64,000 nucleotides of DNA from Pseudobdellovibrionaceae bacterium (GCA_022843825.1 JALHMX010000006.1:1-64000), one strand, 5' to 3'. Shown: positions 43,007-53,159, counted from the first letter of the stretch. Notes: generated by a model from the sequence alone, not told the origin. Numbers and translations: made by a program.

Positions 43007-43476
43007 TAGTTTGGCCCCCCTGTTAATAACTCTGGAGAAAACCCTGTATCAAGTCCAATATCCATAACAGCGACGACGTGATCATAAATAATTTTATCTT
43101 CGATCGCTAATTTAATACCACCCTTATCCGGGTACATTTGCTTTATTTTTGTTAAATCGTCTCTGAGTGTTTCACGGTCGTACTCTCCGTTAACTTTTGG
43201 AATCGATCGCACATCTTTACCGACGAATAAGACGTATCCGCCCTCTTTAATATCTAGACGCAGCACTAGACTTTCTAAAGGTGGAGGAGTAACAGGAGTT
43301 TCATCCAATCGTGGTGAAGCGAACGAGGCGCCCAACTGTATCATTGATACTTGTGTCCAAACAGCAGAGATAAGGAGAAAGGTAATCAATACAGACATTA
43401 AATCGATGAAGGGAACTAGATTTAAATCGACGTTGGATCTTCTGCCGCCCCGACTGCCTGATTCTATATGTGCCAT
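43006..43476 (-). CDS. aglQ: TolR/ExbD-family gliding motor protein AglQ
   Basis: A 156-aa TolR/ExbD homologue. The TM segment (NLVPFIDLMSVLITFLLISAVW) holds Asp25, equivalent in position to the essential Asp of Myxococcus AglQ. The periplasmic part ends in MDIGLDTGFSPELLTGG. It differs from TolR by its short length and its pairing with a second ExbD-type gene. Immediately upstream is the TolQ-type aglR (54-base gap), and downstream aglS overlaps by one base. Confidence 0.85.
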   Translation of the reverse strand: MAHIESGSRGGRRSNVDLNLVPFIDLMSVLITFLLISAVWTQVSMIQLGASFASPRLDETPVTPPPLESLVLRLDIKEGGYVLFVGKDVRSIPKVNGEYDRETLRDDLTKIKQMYPDKGGIKLAIEDKIIYDHVVAVMDIGLDTGFSPELLTGGPN

Positions 43477-43530
43477 GGTAACTTACCTTTCGTTTCTTTC
43501 AAAAAATTAATCGCAATTTAATCTAAAAAA

Positions 43531-44214
43531 TTAGTCTTTGATTTTGTCGCGATTAGAGGCTACCAAATTCAATAAACTCATACTGCTTTCGATCATTTCA
43601 TTTTCAGATTTTTGAATCATGTGTTGAAATAACCCGTAAAACACAATGGCTATAATTGCTACTCCAAGACCAAATCCCGTACAGTTTAAAGCGTGGGAAA
43701 TACCCTGAGATAACAATGTTGCTTTGGTTGCTGGATCGGCAGAAGAAATCGCACGGAATGATCCGATCATACCGATGATTGTTCCTAGTAGACCCGCAAG
43801 TACGGCGATATTACCAAATACGGCTAAGAAAGAAGTCCATCCTTCTAAACGTGGAGTCTCACGCATGACTGCAGCATCCATAGCCACTTGAATTTCTTCG
43901 TCAGGTCTTTTGTTTAAGGCCTGCACTAAGCCGGCTTTAACGGTATTCGAAAGTGGTGCTGGCTTTGAATCGCAAAAAGAAATCGCCTGTCTTAAGTCAC
44001 CATTTAAAACCATGCGAAAAATATTATCGTTAAATTCTTTTTTATCGATACGCAAAGATTTTAAAACTAAAAATCTTTCGATCACTACAAAAAGAGTCAG
44101 CACACCTATTATTAAAATAATGTACATGACTGGTCCGCCTTCATTGAATGCCCGAACTATCGGATTTACATTCTCTGCTGTTGTTACTACTGCTGCTGCT
44201 GTTGTTGGTTCCAC
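43531..44214 (-). CDS. aglR: MotA/TolQ/ExbB-family gliding motor protein AglR
   Basis: A 227-aa TolQ/ExbB-type channel protein with three TM regions: ~27-51 (GPVMYIILIIGVLTLFVVIERFLVL), ~125-160 (FLAVFGNIAVLAGLLGTIIGMIGSF) and ~180-205 (GFGLGVAIIAIVFYGLFQHMI). It has the typical cytoplasmic loop and PRLEGW. With AglQ and AglS it should form a proton-driven motor. Start is GTG (44214-44212) with a perfect AGGAGG six bases upstream. It follows gltG by 68 bases; the ordering glt genes then aglRQS supports gliding rather than Tol-Pal function. Confidence 0.88.
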   Translation of the reverse strand: MEPTTAAAVVTTAENVNPIVRAFNEGGPVMYIILIIGVLTLFVVIERFLVLKSLRIDKKEFNDNIFRMVLNGDLRQAISFCDSKPAPLSNTVKAGLVQALNKRPDEEIQVAMDAAVMRETPRLEGWTSFLAVFGNIAVLAGLLGTIIGMIGSFRAISSADPATKATLLSQGISHALNCTGFGLGVAIIAIVFYGLFQHMIQKSENEMIESSMSLLNLVASNRDKIKD

Positions 44215-44282
44215 TCGTTCCTCCTGTTGAACAAAATGTCTTTAGTTTATTAACCTTATATACTTAACCTAAAAATCTTTCC

Positions 44283-46325
44283 CTACTTTTGCGCCGAGAA
44301 GAAGAAGGGGAATACTACTTCTGCTACTGTTCCTGGCGGTGGCTCTGGAAAGCGAATCGCCAAAACTCTTTCTCTGATACAATTTTCTACCGCCGCATTA
44401 CCCAAAGTTGTTTTATCTTTTACAACTCGCGATTTTTTAGCAACGCCTCTTTCATGAATTTCCCAAGCGATGACCACTTTACCCTCAAGTCGAGTATCTC
44501 GCTTAAGTTCTCTTTCATAACAAGATCGATAAGCTGCTCGGGCTGAGATAACGGCGCGGCGTACAGCGTCTCTGTCAATAGAACCCACAAACTCTTCTTC
44601 TGCTCCACCCGCTTGAATAGCAACTTGATCTTTACTACCCAAACCTGTTCCCGTCCCAAAAGCGCTCATACCAGTTCCGCGACCTTTTGTTCCAACTCCC
44701 GCAATACCTTGAGTTGCTGTACCTTTGCCGCCTGCTCCAGTATCTCTAAACTTAGAACCGAGATCATCTCCTGCACGATTTTCATTAAAACCCGAAGCTC
44801 CTGTCGCTTTCGAACCTGCACCTAAAAGTTCACCGGAACCACTGTAAGCTTTATCCAACTTGCTTCGCGCTCCGCCGCCTCCAAACGCTGCCAATAAGCC
44901 TGCATTCGTTGGATCTGGATCTTTACTTTTCATATTAGCGCCTGCAGTATCTCCTGTTTTAATTGCTCCACCCTGTTTGGTCGACGTAAACATTTTTGCC
45001 TTAAGCTTTGGATCTTTCGGCGCAACTTCAGCGGCTCGCCCAGCTTTTTGAGCTTGCTGAGCTTTAGCATCAGGCTTTGTGACATCACCTTTGTTTTTTT
45101 CCTCTTGGCTGTCTTTAGCCATAACCACCTGTTTTGGCTGCGGCGGAGGTGTCTTGACTTCTTCTTTAACCTCAGGCTGCTCTACGGGCGGCGGCGGAGC
45201 TAATGGCCTTAAAGCAGGAGGGGGCTTGTTAAAAATAACTTGTGCCACCCGCTGAACTTCTTCTTCTTCTATATTAACACGTGGAGTGTAAACCGACACG
45301 ATAAGACTCATTAGCGACGCTATTATCAAGGCACATAAAATACCTGTTAATTCAGAAGAAGACAAAATAATCGGTGAGTCCATTATTACCTGGTTACCGC
45401 CCGTTGCATAACGGATTGCCAACTGAATACCATTTGGAAACGTCAGGTAAACAACTTCGTCTTGAGACAATTTGTAACGCGAATCTTGAATAGCACTTAA
45501 TGCATTTTCTCGCTTAACCTCTGACTGCGCCTCTTTAGGCAAATTAATAACAACGCCAGCTGAACAATCCAAAAGAACAAAGCTTGAAGACAAAGTGCCC
45601 GGTGGCATCTGTATTTGCTGACCCACGCCTGCTTTATATGACCCTTCGGCCTTAAAAGATAAAGTTTCTAATACACGGCCTTTCCATGAGATAAGAACCT
45701 GTACAGTATCACCCCGACCAGTGCGAATAAATTCATTTAAATTATGATAAGCGCTGACCGGAGCAAACGTTTTATCATACTTACTTTTTTTAGATCTAAA
45801 GCTAGGGGCAATTTTTCCTGGAACTCTTTGCGGCGCAAAAGTATTTTGAATGACCGGCTTACTGGGAGCAGGCGCGGGCTTAACCGGAGGCACGTTGGGC
45901 TTTTTTACAGCTGCAACAGGCTCAACCTTAGGCTTCGATGGTTCTACTATTGGCGCTGCAGGTGTAGGTGTTGCAACGGAAGCTGTCGCACTAGAGCTAG
46001 CTTGCGGCATCAATAAAAAAACTATTTTAAATGGACCTACTTGGATTTCATCGCCTGGGCCGATTTTCTCATCGATAACCTGAGTGCCATTCTTAAATGT
46101 TCCTTGGGTTGACCCAAGGTCGCACACATAAAAATCTGTTCCTCTTTTTTCAACAAGGCAATGAATCGTAGATACTTCCGTCGAATCTAATTGAATATCG
46201 ACTTGTGATCCCAACTGTCCATCTTTATCAGCTTGTCCAATAACAATTTGCTCTTTATCTGTAAACTGCTTTACAAACTGAATTTGATCATTTTTGAATA
46301 CTCTAAATATAATCGGAGATTTCAA
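44283..46325 (-). CDS. gltG: GltG: FHA-TM-Pro-rich-TonB/AgmX-type envelope linker
   Basis: A 680-aa protein: FHA domain (~6-107, with CDLGSTQGTFKNG binding loop), Pro-rich linkers, one TM helix (~335-355, LTGILCALIIASLMSLIVSVY), a long periplasmic Pro/Gly/Ala-rich region and a C-terminal TonB/AgmX-like domain (~585-680: AVRRAVISARAAYRSCYERELKRD split, then GKVVIAWEIHERG, FPEPPPG). This layout matches Myxococcus GltG (PglI), which links the cytoplasmic FHA input to periplasmic Glt proteins. Order gltD-E-F-G matches Myxococcus. It overlaps gltF by 4 bases. Confidence 0.9.
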   Translation of the reverse strand: MKSPIIFRVFKNDQIQFVKQFTDKEQIVIGQADKDGQLGSQVDIQLDSTEVSTIHCLVEKRGTDFYVCDLGSTQGTFKNGTQVIDEKIGPGDEIQVGPFKIVFLLMPQASSSATASVATPTPAAPIVEPSKPKVEPVAAVKKPNVPPVKPAPAPSKPVIQNTFAPQRVPGKIAPSFRSKKSKYDKTFAPVSAYHNLNEFIRTGRGDTVQVLISWKGRVLETLSFKAEGSYKAGVGQQIQMPPGTLSSSFVLLDCSAGVVINLPKEAQSEVKRENALSAIQDSRYKLSQDEVVYLTFPNGIQLAIRYATGGNQVIMDSPIILSSSELTGILCALIIASLMSLIVSVYTPRVNIEEEEVQRVAQVIFNKPPPALRPLAPPPPVEQPEVKEEVKTPPPQPKQVVMAKDSQEEKNKGDVTKPDAKAQQAQKAGRAAEVAPKDPKLKAKMFTSTKQGGAIKTGDTAGANMKSKDPDPTNAGLLAAFGGGGARSKLDKAYSGSGELLGAGSKATGASGFNENRAGDDLGSKFRDTGAGGKGTATQGIAGVGTKGRGTGMSAFGTGTGLGSKDQVAIQAGGAEEEFVGSIDRDAVRRAVISARAAYRSCYERELKRDTRLEGKVVIAWEIHERGVAKKSRVVKDKTTLGNAAVENCIRERVLAIRFPEPPPGTVAEVVFPFFFSAQK

Positions 46326-46606
46326 TGTCCCCCCCGGACTCGCTGTACGTCTTCTGTTGTTTTTCGCATCTCGGGCAAAAAGTTTTCGCGTAATTTTATA
46401 AGTCTTTTATAGTTAAAATTTTTCTTTTGAAAAATATAAAATAAATCTGGCTTTTGGACATTACCTTCGATTAATTCGTCTTCAAAGTTTAAAGTTTGAA
46501 TTCGGCCCGATTTAGGATCAACTTTTATATTAGAAGCCTCTGGCGTTTGAGCATGCGCTTGAACGACAAATAAACTTGCCAGAAATAATAAAACTTTTAA
46601 GTTCAT
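46322..46606 (-). CDS. gltF: GltF-type small periplasmic gliding protein, 94 aa
   Basis: Signal peptide MNLKVLLFLASLFVVQAHA, then ~75 residues with SGRIQTLNFEDELIEGNVQKPDLFYIFQKK. The small exported protein lies exactly between the gltE-like TPR lipoprotein and gltG, as gltF does in Myxococcus. Sequence alone would not identify it, so the name depends mostly on position and size. Its start is 13 bases after gltE's stop. Confidence 0.7.
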   Translation of the reverse strand: MNLKVLLFLASLFVVQAHAQTPEASNIKVDPKSGRIQTLNFEDELIEGNVQKPDLFYIFQKKNFNYKRLIKLRENFLPEMRKTTEDVQRVRGGH

Positions 46607-46619
46607 ATAAGCCTCATAT

Positions 46620-47465
46620 CTATTTTAAACCAGCTTTCGCTTTGTTTTCCAAATCCTTTATTATATTTCTTGCTTCATCAGGCACGCCTACAAACTTTAG
46701 TCTGCTTATTAGGTCTAAGCCTTGCTTGTAATCCTTCACATTCTCTACCAAATGGATGGAATAGTTTAACATAATCTCGCGAGAACTTGAATGATCAGCT
46801 AAAAGTCTCTTATAAACTCGCGTTGCTTCGTCGTACTTTCTGTTACCAGCTAATGCCGTTGCATAGTTAACTCCGACTTTTAAGTCCTTGCTGCCCCGTC
46901 TGTAAACCGTCTCTAAAGCAATTTCAGCATTGGCATAATCTTTTTGTAATGCATAAATTGAACCTATATTTGTTAGCAATGCGATATCATTAGATTTACG
47001 ATTCAAGCCTTCCTTAAAAAAAGTTACCGCCTCGCGAGTCTCTGACTGCGCAAGTTTAACTAAGCCAAGATTGTTGTATAGCGCTGACTCATTCGGATGG
47101 CTCTTCAATGCTTTATTAAAAAAGTACTCAGCTGCTCTGTATTTTCCATTTTTGTAATTAACTACACCTAAAGCATTTAAAGCTTTTAAATGCGTCGAAT
47201 TAATCATCAACAATTCGTTCGCCACAGAAACTATTTCATTATCATTTTGTTTTTTTATAGCTTGATTCAAAGGCTCTTCCGCCGCAGAAGAGACCTTCTT
47301 CTGCACCGGTTTAACTTCAGGAGCACTTTCCGTCGATGCTACAGTCGCTGATCCTGAGCTATCTAATTGTTCAGACGAAACATCTCCACTGCTGGCACAG
47401 CTTACAAAAAATAGTGAAGCTGACAAGACACAAGTCAATTTACAAAATTTTATTAATGCTTCCAT
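46620..47465 (-). CDS. gltE: GltE-type TPR lipoprotein
   Basis: Lipoprotein signal with lipobox FFVSC followed by ASS, then Ser-rich linker and about six TPR repeats from residue ~75 (HLKALNALGVVNYKNGKYRAAEYF cut into two motifs, NESALYNNLGLVKLAQSE, DIALLTNIGSIYALQ, DLKVGVNYATALAG, EIMLNYSIHLVE). Outer-membrane lipoprotein with TPR fits Myxococcus GltE (AglT). Start ATG at 47465 has GGGGA five bases upstream; a GTG/ATG four codons earlier is less good. Adjacent to gltD with almost no gap. Confidence 0.85.
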   Translation of the reverse strand: MEALIKFCKLTCVLSASLFFVSCASSGDVSSEQLDSSGSATVASTESAPEVKPVQKKVSSAAEEPLNQAIKKQNDNEIVSVANELLMINSTHLKALNALGVVNYKNGKYRAAEYFFNKALKSHPNESALYNNLGLVKLAQSETREAVTFFKEGLNRKSNDIALLTNIGSIYALQKDYANAEIALETVYRRGSKDLKVGVNYATALAGNRKYDEATRVYKRLLADHSSSREIMLNYSIHLVENVKDYKQGLDLISRLKFVGVPDEARNIIKDLENKAKAGLK

Positions 47466-47478
47466 TATCGTCCCCATA

Positions 47479-50400
47479 CTAATTTCCCAACCAATTTATT
47501 AAACGGGTGTCATATGTGATTTCACCCTTATCATAGTATAAATCAGGCTCTTTTTGACTTAATTTAGTGTAGGAATTTCTATAAGCATCATTATAAACAT
47601 TGAGATCCCTGCCTCGTTCTACTGCGAGCTTATAACTTTCTACGGCTTTCTTTAAAAATGGATCAGCAATCTTTGCTACCTCTTCTTGGTATATTGCTTT
47701 TTGCTCCTCTTTGAGCTCTCGAGGCAATGGAGTAGAAAGTATAGAGTTGCCCATGTGTTCATTGGCATCCCCAAGCATATTAATCGATCTGATGATTTGC
47801 TCTGCCGAATCAAGTTTGATGATTTCTGTTAAGTCTGTGCTCAGCTTAGTAATAAGCTCCAGTTTTTTGTCTACAGCAGTTTTTTGTTTTTTAGGATCAG
47901 CAGGAATTTTTATTTTACGGAACTCATTATACATAACTTCTGCTTCTGCATATCTAATTTTTGCAGCATATGGCGCAGCCTTCGCTTTTTCGTCTCCTGA
48001 TAGTCGTCTATGCATAGAGATAATCCGGTTTCGATCTTTCTTCTTTTCATCTTCGGGCTTACGCTCATATGTCATTATATAGTCTAAGGCTTCAACTTTT
48101 CGGCTACTGTCTGCTGCGCGAGCAATAAATTCTTTATATTCTTCAACTGCAAGTCGTCTAGAATTCATTCGCTTATATATTTCAGCTTTAGCGAAGATAG
48201 CATCAGTTTTGTCTTTATTGCTTCTGCTGAGACTAATAAAGTCGTTATATGCTCTAATCGCTTTATGACCTTCACCTAATGCTTCATACATGACAGCAGC
48301 ATTGTAGGTGTAATTCGATGCAAGTGCATCTTTAGGATTTTCTTTAGCCAATGATTCAAATAATTTTGCAGACTCTTCTAATCGTCCCGCATCTTGATAT
48401 AATTTAGCTAATAACTGTCGCGCTTTTGGTTTTAAGCTATCTACTTTTTTATCTGTTGAACTAACTACTTTTTGGTAGTTTTGACTGGCTTTTAAGGTCT
48501 CCCCTGCGCGCTCATAGTTAACACCTGCATTAAATAATGCCATACCTGCTAATTCCGAGTTAGGATACTTCTTAACGAAAGTATCATATTGCTCGGCGGA
48601 CTTAAGATAATTTTTGGCTACTTCTAGCTCTTGAGCTCTTTTAAAGTCTGCTCTTTCAAGGACATTTCTAATATCACTTCCCGTTTGCGATGATGATATT
48701 GAGCTGTCTGATAAAAGTTCTGTTCCCATTTTTGACAAGCCTTCATAGTCCTTTTTAAGATTATAAATATCCAGTAAAAGATTGGCTGAATACTCAGAAT
48801 ATTTTGTTCGCGGATGTTTTTTGATAACTTCCTTAAAAACAACTTCTGCTTCATTAAAATGATTTGATTGATAATACAATCGCCCAATTCTAAATCGAAT
48901 TTCAGCAGCTCTTTCGTTATTTGGAAACTTATTTAAGTAACCCGTACCGGCTTTAATAAAACGCTCTACCTTTGGATCTAAAGGCATCTTATCAACGGAG
49001 TCACCGACACGCTTTTGCAAGTCTTCATCTTTCGGCAACGCTCGTTCTATAGCTAGTAGAATATTTTGACCTGCTTTAGATGCAAATTTATTATTCGGAG
49101 CATTGTCCACGACCCACGTGTATTGAAGAGAAGCCTCATCATAGCGACCCATATCATATAAAAGTTCTCCGTAAAAGAAGCGCATATCGGCCGAATTTGG
49201 ATTGTCAGGAAATTCCTGAAAATACATAGCATACCCATCAAGCGCAGACTGTTGAGAAAATTTCGCACGCGAGTTTTGCGCGGTCTGATGCTGCTGCAGT
49301 ATGTAGTTTCGTAAAGTTTGCTCTTGAAGTTTAAAGGCATTTTCTACAAAAGCCGTGTCCGATTTATTAGTATCATACCAGTTCGATTTTTTTCCATAGG
49401 TCGCTATCCATCGATATAACTCCTCTTTAAACTGAGGCGAGTTTTTGGCATAAAAGTAGTTTTGCACGATTTGATACTGATACTCGAAGGCTTTTTTTGA
49501 GTTTGGATTTTCTCGAATCAAATAATGCAAAATTGTAGCGGAGCTTTCGCGATTTCCTTTGTCTGCATAAAAGTATCCAAGTTTTTCCAATGCGCTAAGT
49601 TTTGCTTCAGGAGTACCATTTCTGCTAAAATAATCGATCGCTCTTTGAGATTCACCAAGATCCGCAAAGAAGACAACAATATCGCGTGCCGCTTCGACCT
49701 CAAGTCGATTCTTATTTACATTTTTGCCCGTGCCCTCACTGCCAGAGCCGCCCTTAGTTTTAATAATATGATCCATGTATTTTATAGCATCTTCAGTGCG
49801 ACCCAACCTGAATAAGGTCCAGGCGCTTTTATACATGGCAAAAGTGTTCAGGCGATGCTTAGGTCTTTTGATCAAATAAGCATACTCTTTATACGCATTA
49901 GCCCACTGCTCTTTTTCAAAGTAGGACTCACCCAAGGCGAAATAGGCCTCGCCGACATAGGGGCTTCGTGGAAATTTACGCGTCAACTCGTTATAGTACT
50001 GCTGACCTTTTTCTGAGTTTCCTAGCTCAAAATAGTTATAGCCTAAGAAAAAAAGCGCCTGACTTTGTTTTTCATCCTTTGGAAACTCTTTTAAAAACCA
50101 TTCATACAATTGGATAGCTTGTCTGTTGTATTGCTGGGCCTCTTTTGTGTCTAGGACAGGCTTGTTTTTAATTTTTTTCTCTAGATACTGTTTAAGTTGC
50201 CTATCGTATATTTCTTGTTTTCTATAATCTACTAAGGCTGCTTTCTCTACATAAAGCTCTGCCAAGCGCAGCCACAACTCTCCACGAGCGGGATTCTTTG
50301 CATGTCTTTGGGTTAACTTATAAAGCTCTTGAATCTGACGATCGAGTGTGCGTTCGTACTCAACCTCATTTCCGCTACGAGTTGGGCTTAATATTTCTGT

Positions 50401-50658
50401 GGATCTTGGCGGTCTAACTGTTCTTAAATTGATATCTGAGCTACCACGCTTTTCAAACGTCAGCTTGGTATCAGGTACTGCAGTTTTAGACTTTGCTGCC
50501 TGCTGCAGCTTGCCGCCGCGGCTAGTTTCTCTAGCTTTTTTAAAAAGTTCCCCAATAGTAACTTTTTTAGTTTTTTTTGCGTTTCTGTTCTGGGCAATAG
50601 CATTTGCACTCAGACCAGATAATATTAAAGGCACTAAAATTATATTTATAATTTTCAT
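47479..50658 (-). CDS. gltD: GltD-type large periplasmic TPR protein
   Basis: A ~1059-aa exported protein. The signal peptide (IINIILVPLILSGLSANAIA) and a basic stretch are followed by more than a dozen TPR-like helical hairpins along the whole chain (for example ALFFLGYNYFELGNSEKGQ, EAYFALGESYFEKEQWAN, AALFNAGVNYERAGE). The architecture corresponds to Myxococcus GltD (AgmU), a periplasmic TPR protein of the gliding complex. The ATG at 50658 was chosen; a GTG at 50670 is also in frame, and neither has a strong ribosome site. It overlaps the gltC stop region, and gltE follows. Confidence 0.88.
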   Translation of the reverse strand: MKIINIILVPLILSGLSANAIAQNRNAKKTKKVTIGELFKKARETSRGGKLQQAAKSKTAVPDTKLTFEKRGSSDINLRTVRPPRSTEILSPTRSGNEVEYERTLDRQIQELYKLTQRHAKNPARGELWLRLAELYVEKAALVDYRKQEIYDRQLKQYLEKKIKNKPVLDTKEAQQYNRQAIQLYEWFLKEFPKDEKQSQALFFLGYNYFELGNSEKGQQYYNELTRKFPRSPYVGEAYFALGESYFEKEQWANAYKEYAYLIKRPKHRLNTFAMYKSAWTLFRLGRTEDAIKYMDHIIKTKGGSGSEGTGKNVNKNRLEVEAARDIVVFFADLGESQRAIDYFSRNGTPEAKLSALEKLGYFYADKGNRESSATILHYLIRENPNSKKAFEYQYQIVQNYFYAKNSPQFKEELYRWIATYGKKSNWYDTNKSDTAFVENAFKLQEQTLRNYILQQHQTAQNSRAKFSQQSALDGYAMYFQEFPDNPNSADMRFFYGELLYDMGRYDEASLQYTWVVDNAPNNKFASKAGQNILLAIERALPKDEDLQKRVGDSVDKMPLDPKVERFIKAGTGYLNKFPNNERAAEIRFRIGRLYYQSNHFNEAEVVFKEVIKKHPRTKYSEYSANLLLDIYNLKKDYEGLSKMGTELLSDSSISSSQTGSDIRNVLERADFKRAQELEVAKNYLKSAEQYDTFVKKYPNSELAGMALFNAGVNYERAGETLKASQNYQKVVSSTDKKVDSLKPKARQLLAKLYQDAGRLEESAKLFESLAKENPKDALASNYTYNAAVMYEALGEGHKAIRAYNDFISLSRSNKDKTDAIFAKAEIYKRMNSRRLAVEEYKEFIARAADSSRKVEALDYIMTYERKPEDEKKKDRNRIISMHRRLSGDEKAKAAPYAAKIRYAEAEVMYNEFRKIKIPADPKKQKTAVDKKLELITKLSTDLTEIIKLDSAEQIIRSINMLGDANEHMGNSILSTPLPRELKEEQKAIYQEEVAKIADPFLKKAVESYKLAVERGRDLNVYNDAYRNSYTKLSQKEPDLYYDKGEITYDTRLINWLGN

Positions 50659-50662
50659 ATTT

Positions 50663-52273
50663 TTACTCACAACTTTGTTTACCTAAATAGTGATAATTCC
50701 CAATTTCATCCAACCAAAACTCTCCTTGGAATGGATAGTACTCGTAACCGTTTTTAGCGTAGAAGCTACGGTTTCTCTCATCCGTCTGAGTAGAATCGTT
50801 AATATCTTTTTCTACTATACGCTTTTTAAGAGTCTCTTTTTTACCATTAATCATCTCATAGCGAGCAAAACTGGCTTGCTCATTTAAATCCGCCAACTCA
50901 GTCGCCATATTTTGTAAGTGCGCCTTAACCATATTTCCAGTGTTTAGTTTGGCACCTTTCAAACGATTATTAAGCAACTTTAAAGAGTAAGCCCCGATAG
51001 ATAAGCTGCGTATACGTGAATCTTCCTCAATCAGCTTCTTCTCTTGAACCACTTTTTGAATATAACCTAAAGACCGTCTTACGTTTCCTTCATTTGTAAT
51101 TTGTCGTGTGACTAAGTACGGAAGGCGTCCCTTAACTTGTTTGCCGCCGCCGAAGCGATACGCATAAGCCTTTTCGACTTCTTGATAATAGCTTTCCGCA
51201 GTGTTCCGCCCGCTTATAAAGCCGCGTATTTGTTTTTCGACTGAAGCATACTGCTTGTCATATAATGAGAGCACTTTTTCCATCTCGTCGTATTTACAAA
51301 TATAAAGGTAAACAATAGAACGTAGTAAAAGCGATTCAGGAATGTAAAAATCATCATAGTAGCTAGAATGAAGTGTCTGAGCATTACTTAGTGCCGAACG
51401 AAAGCGTGCGGCTCTTAGCATCGCCCAGCTTTGTTCAAATACAGCGTCATGCCATAATGTATGATCACGTGGAATCTGAGAGTAGGCTTCAATAGAACCA
51501 TCCCAATCTTTTTTCTGATATAATGTACGCGCAATAGCCATTTGGGCTGCGACCTTTGTGGTATCTGTAACACTGGCGCTTGCACGCGTATTAACTAATC
51601 TTCTAAATGTGCTTAACGCCAGCTCTGTTTGGCCTGCTTCCGCCTGTGTTAAGCCTAAATTGTATAGAGCATTTAAATGGTAACGACTTTTAGAGCTGAC
51701 TCTTGAATAGTACTTATTGGCTTCAGAATATTGTTTAGCTTTTTGTTTGATCTCGCCTAAACGAAAGAACAGCAAATCCTGATTTTGCTTCGGCAAACTA
51801 TTAACATCAATTCTTTGGATGGTGTAATTTAATAGGGTCTCATCGCCCAGTTTATCAGTAACTATAAGCAATTTTTCTAAGGCACGGCGAACGAATCTTT
51901 GATCACCGCTTTTAATAGCGTCTACGAACTGAAATGCCGCCACTTGATTAAGGTTTAACTCCATAAGAGTTACGCCTAACAAAAATTTGATTTGAGCGCG
52001 ATCTTTTTTAAGCTCATTACGTCGGCTTAAAGCCAACAAGTTATTCGCTGCTGCCAAGTATTGACCACCTCGGATTTGACTAACTGCTGCTGCAATTGAA
52101 TTTTTGGTCACAGGACGACGAGCAACAGGCTTCTTCGCGGGCGCCTTCTTAGTTTGCGCCGCCTTCTTTTGAGCCGTTTTCTTCACCGTCTTAGACGTTG
52201 CACGTTGAGCAAATACGTCAGGCGTGATTGCAATTGAAATAGTAATTAAGAATAAAAATATTTTTTTTCTCAT
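50663..52273 (-). CDS. gltC: GltC-type periplasmic TPR protein
   Basis: A 536-aa exported protein. The signal peptide ends TPDVFAQ and is followed by a Lys/Ala-rich linker (residues ~27-55, histone-like composition), then TPR-like repeats (QYLAAANNLLALSRR, ALYNLGLTQAEAGQTELAL, IARTLYQKKDWDGSI, LLRSIVYLYICKY). Ends in a Trp/Tyr-rich segment (YPFQGEFWLDEIGNYHYL) and a final Cys-Glu. Position between gltB and gltD and the TPR content match GltC of Myxococcus. Its start overlaps the gltB stop by 4 bases. Confidence 0.85.
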   Translation of the reverse strand: MRKKIFLFLITISIAITPDVFAQRATSKTVKKTAQKKAAQTKKAPAKKPVARRPVTKNSIAAAVSQIRGGQYLAAANNLLALSRRNELKKDRAQIKFLLGVTLMELNLNQVAAFQFVDAIKSGDQRFVRRALEKLLIVTDKLGDETLLNYTIQRIDVNSLPKQNQDLLFFRLGEIKQKAKQYSEANKYYSRVSSKSRYHLNALYNLGLTQAEAGQTELALSTFRRLVNTRASASVTDTTKVAAQMAIARTLYQKKDWDGSIEAYSQIPRDHTLWHDAVFEQSWAMLRAARFRSALSNAQTLHSSYYDDFYIPESLLLRSIVYLYICKYDEMEKVLSLYDKQYASVEKQIRGFISGRNTAESYYQEVEKAYAYRFGGGKQVKGRLPYLVTRQITNEGNVRRSLGYIQKVVQEKKLIEEDSRIRSLSIGAYSLKLLNNRLKGAKLNTGNMVKAHLQNMATELADLNEQASFARYEMINGKKETLKKRIVEKDINDSTQTDERNRSFYAKNGYEYYPFQGEFWLDEIGNYHYLGKQSCE

Positions 52274-53148
52274 CTGTAACTTGCCTCCGGAAAGAAGAAA
52301 CTAAACCCCGCAGTTAAAACTTGATCGTAGTAGCTATTTTTTGCCGCTGTGCCTGCCGTGCCTGTAGTTTCAGAAGTCGCCTGGAAGGCACTAATCCCAT
52401 AATCCCAGCGAAAAGCCATGGATTTGGTTATGGAAAAAATTTGACCGGCTGCAATTTTAATAGTGGAAACTTCTTTTTCCTTCGAATTAGTCGTTGAAAT
52501 TCCGCCACCCAATGAAAAGTACATTTCATAGTTTATTATTTTTTCGTTGTTATACGTAATCTTTCCGTAAACAGGTGACCAAACCAGATCTAATCCGTAG
52601 TAGCCCTTTGTGTAGATGAACTGATTGGCCTCTACGTTGTTATTGTCTTTAATCTCTTTAGCCACTTCACGCGGAGAAGATGTTATAAATAGTGTCGACA
52701 ACTCGATACCGAAGGACTCGATAAAATTATATCCTAAATTAAGTTTTGCTCCATAATTGTTATACCAAGGCGTATTTGTTGCCAAACCCAAGCCCGCAAA
52801 AAGCTGAAAGCGCCCAGTTTTCGGCATAAATTTTTTCTGAATAACTGAAATTTCACTGAAGGGCACTAAGCGACTTAAGTCTTTCAGTTCTTGAACACGA
52901 AGCTCTTCCTGCTTCACTTCTGCCTCAACGACTATCGCATCCTCTGGAGTCGTCGTTGATTCAGTTGCATCAACTGGTGTAGATGGGGCTTGCGAGCGTT
53001 GCATTTGAGTCTCTTGCGTTTTGTAGAGTTGCTCAAGATCAATCACTTCTAAATCTTCATCACTTACTGCGGCAGAGGCCCGCGGCAACTCTGTCACCGA
53101 AGCTACTAAAAGAATCATCAATAATTTAGATACAATGTTAAATCTCAT
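52270..53148 (-). CDS. gltB: GltB-type outer-membrane beta-barrel protein
   Basis: A 292-aa exported protein: signal peptide ending PRASAA, a linker with Thr/Ser/Pro (~30-75) and Glu-rich stretch, then a barrel from ~100 (RFQLFAGLGLATNTPWYNNYG, NLGYNFIESFGIELS, LVWSPVYGKITYNNE). The 'FGIE...SP.YGK....I.Y.......G' core is shared with the gltA product, so the two are paralogues. Myxococcus GltA/GltB are outer-membrane barrels needed for gliding. It starts 11 bases after gltA. Confidence 0.85.
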   Translation of the reverse strand: MRFNIVSKLLMILLVASVTELPRASAAVSDEDLEVIDLEQLYKTQETQMQRSQAPSTPVDATESTTTPEDAIVVEAEVKQEELRVQELKDLSRLVPFSEISVIQKKFMPKTGRFQLFAGLGLATNTPWYNNYGAKLNLGYNFIESFGIELSTLFITSSPREVAKEIKDNNNVEANQFIYTKGYYGLDLVWSPVYGKITYNNEKIINYEMYFSLGGGISTTNSKEKEVSTIKIAAGQIFSITKSMAFRWDYGISAFQATSETTGTAGTAAKNSYYDQVLTAGFSFFFPEASYR

Positions 53149-53159
53149 TTTCTATCCTT

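Noticed and set aside
50663-52273. Histone-like Lys/Ala-rich stretch in the gltC product as a DNA-binding domain
   Set aside because: It follows a signal peptide and precedes TPR repeats in an exported protein, so it is more likely a periplasmic linker.
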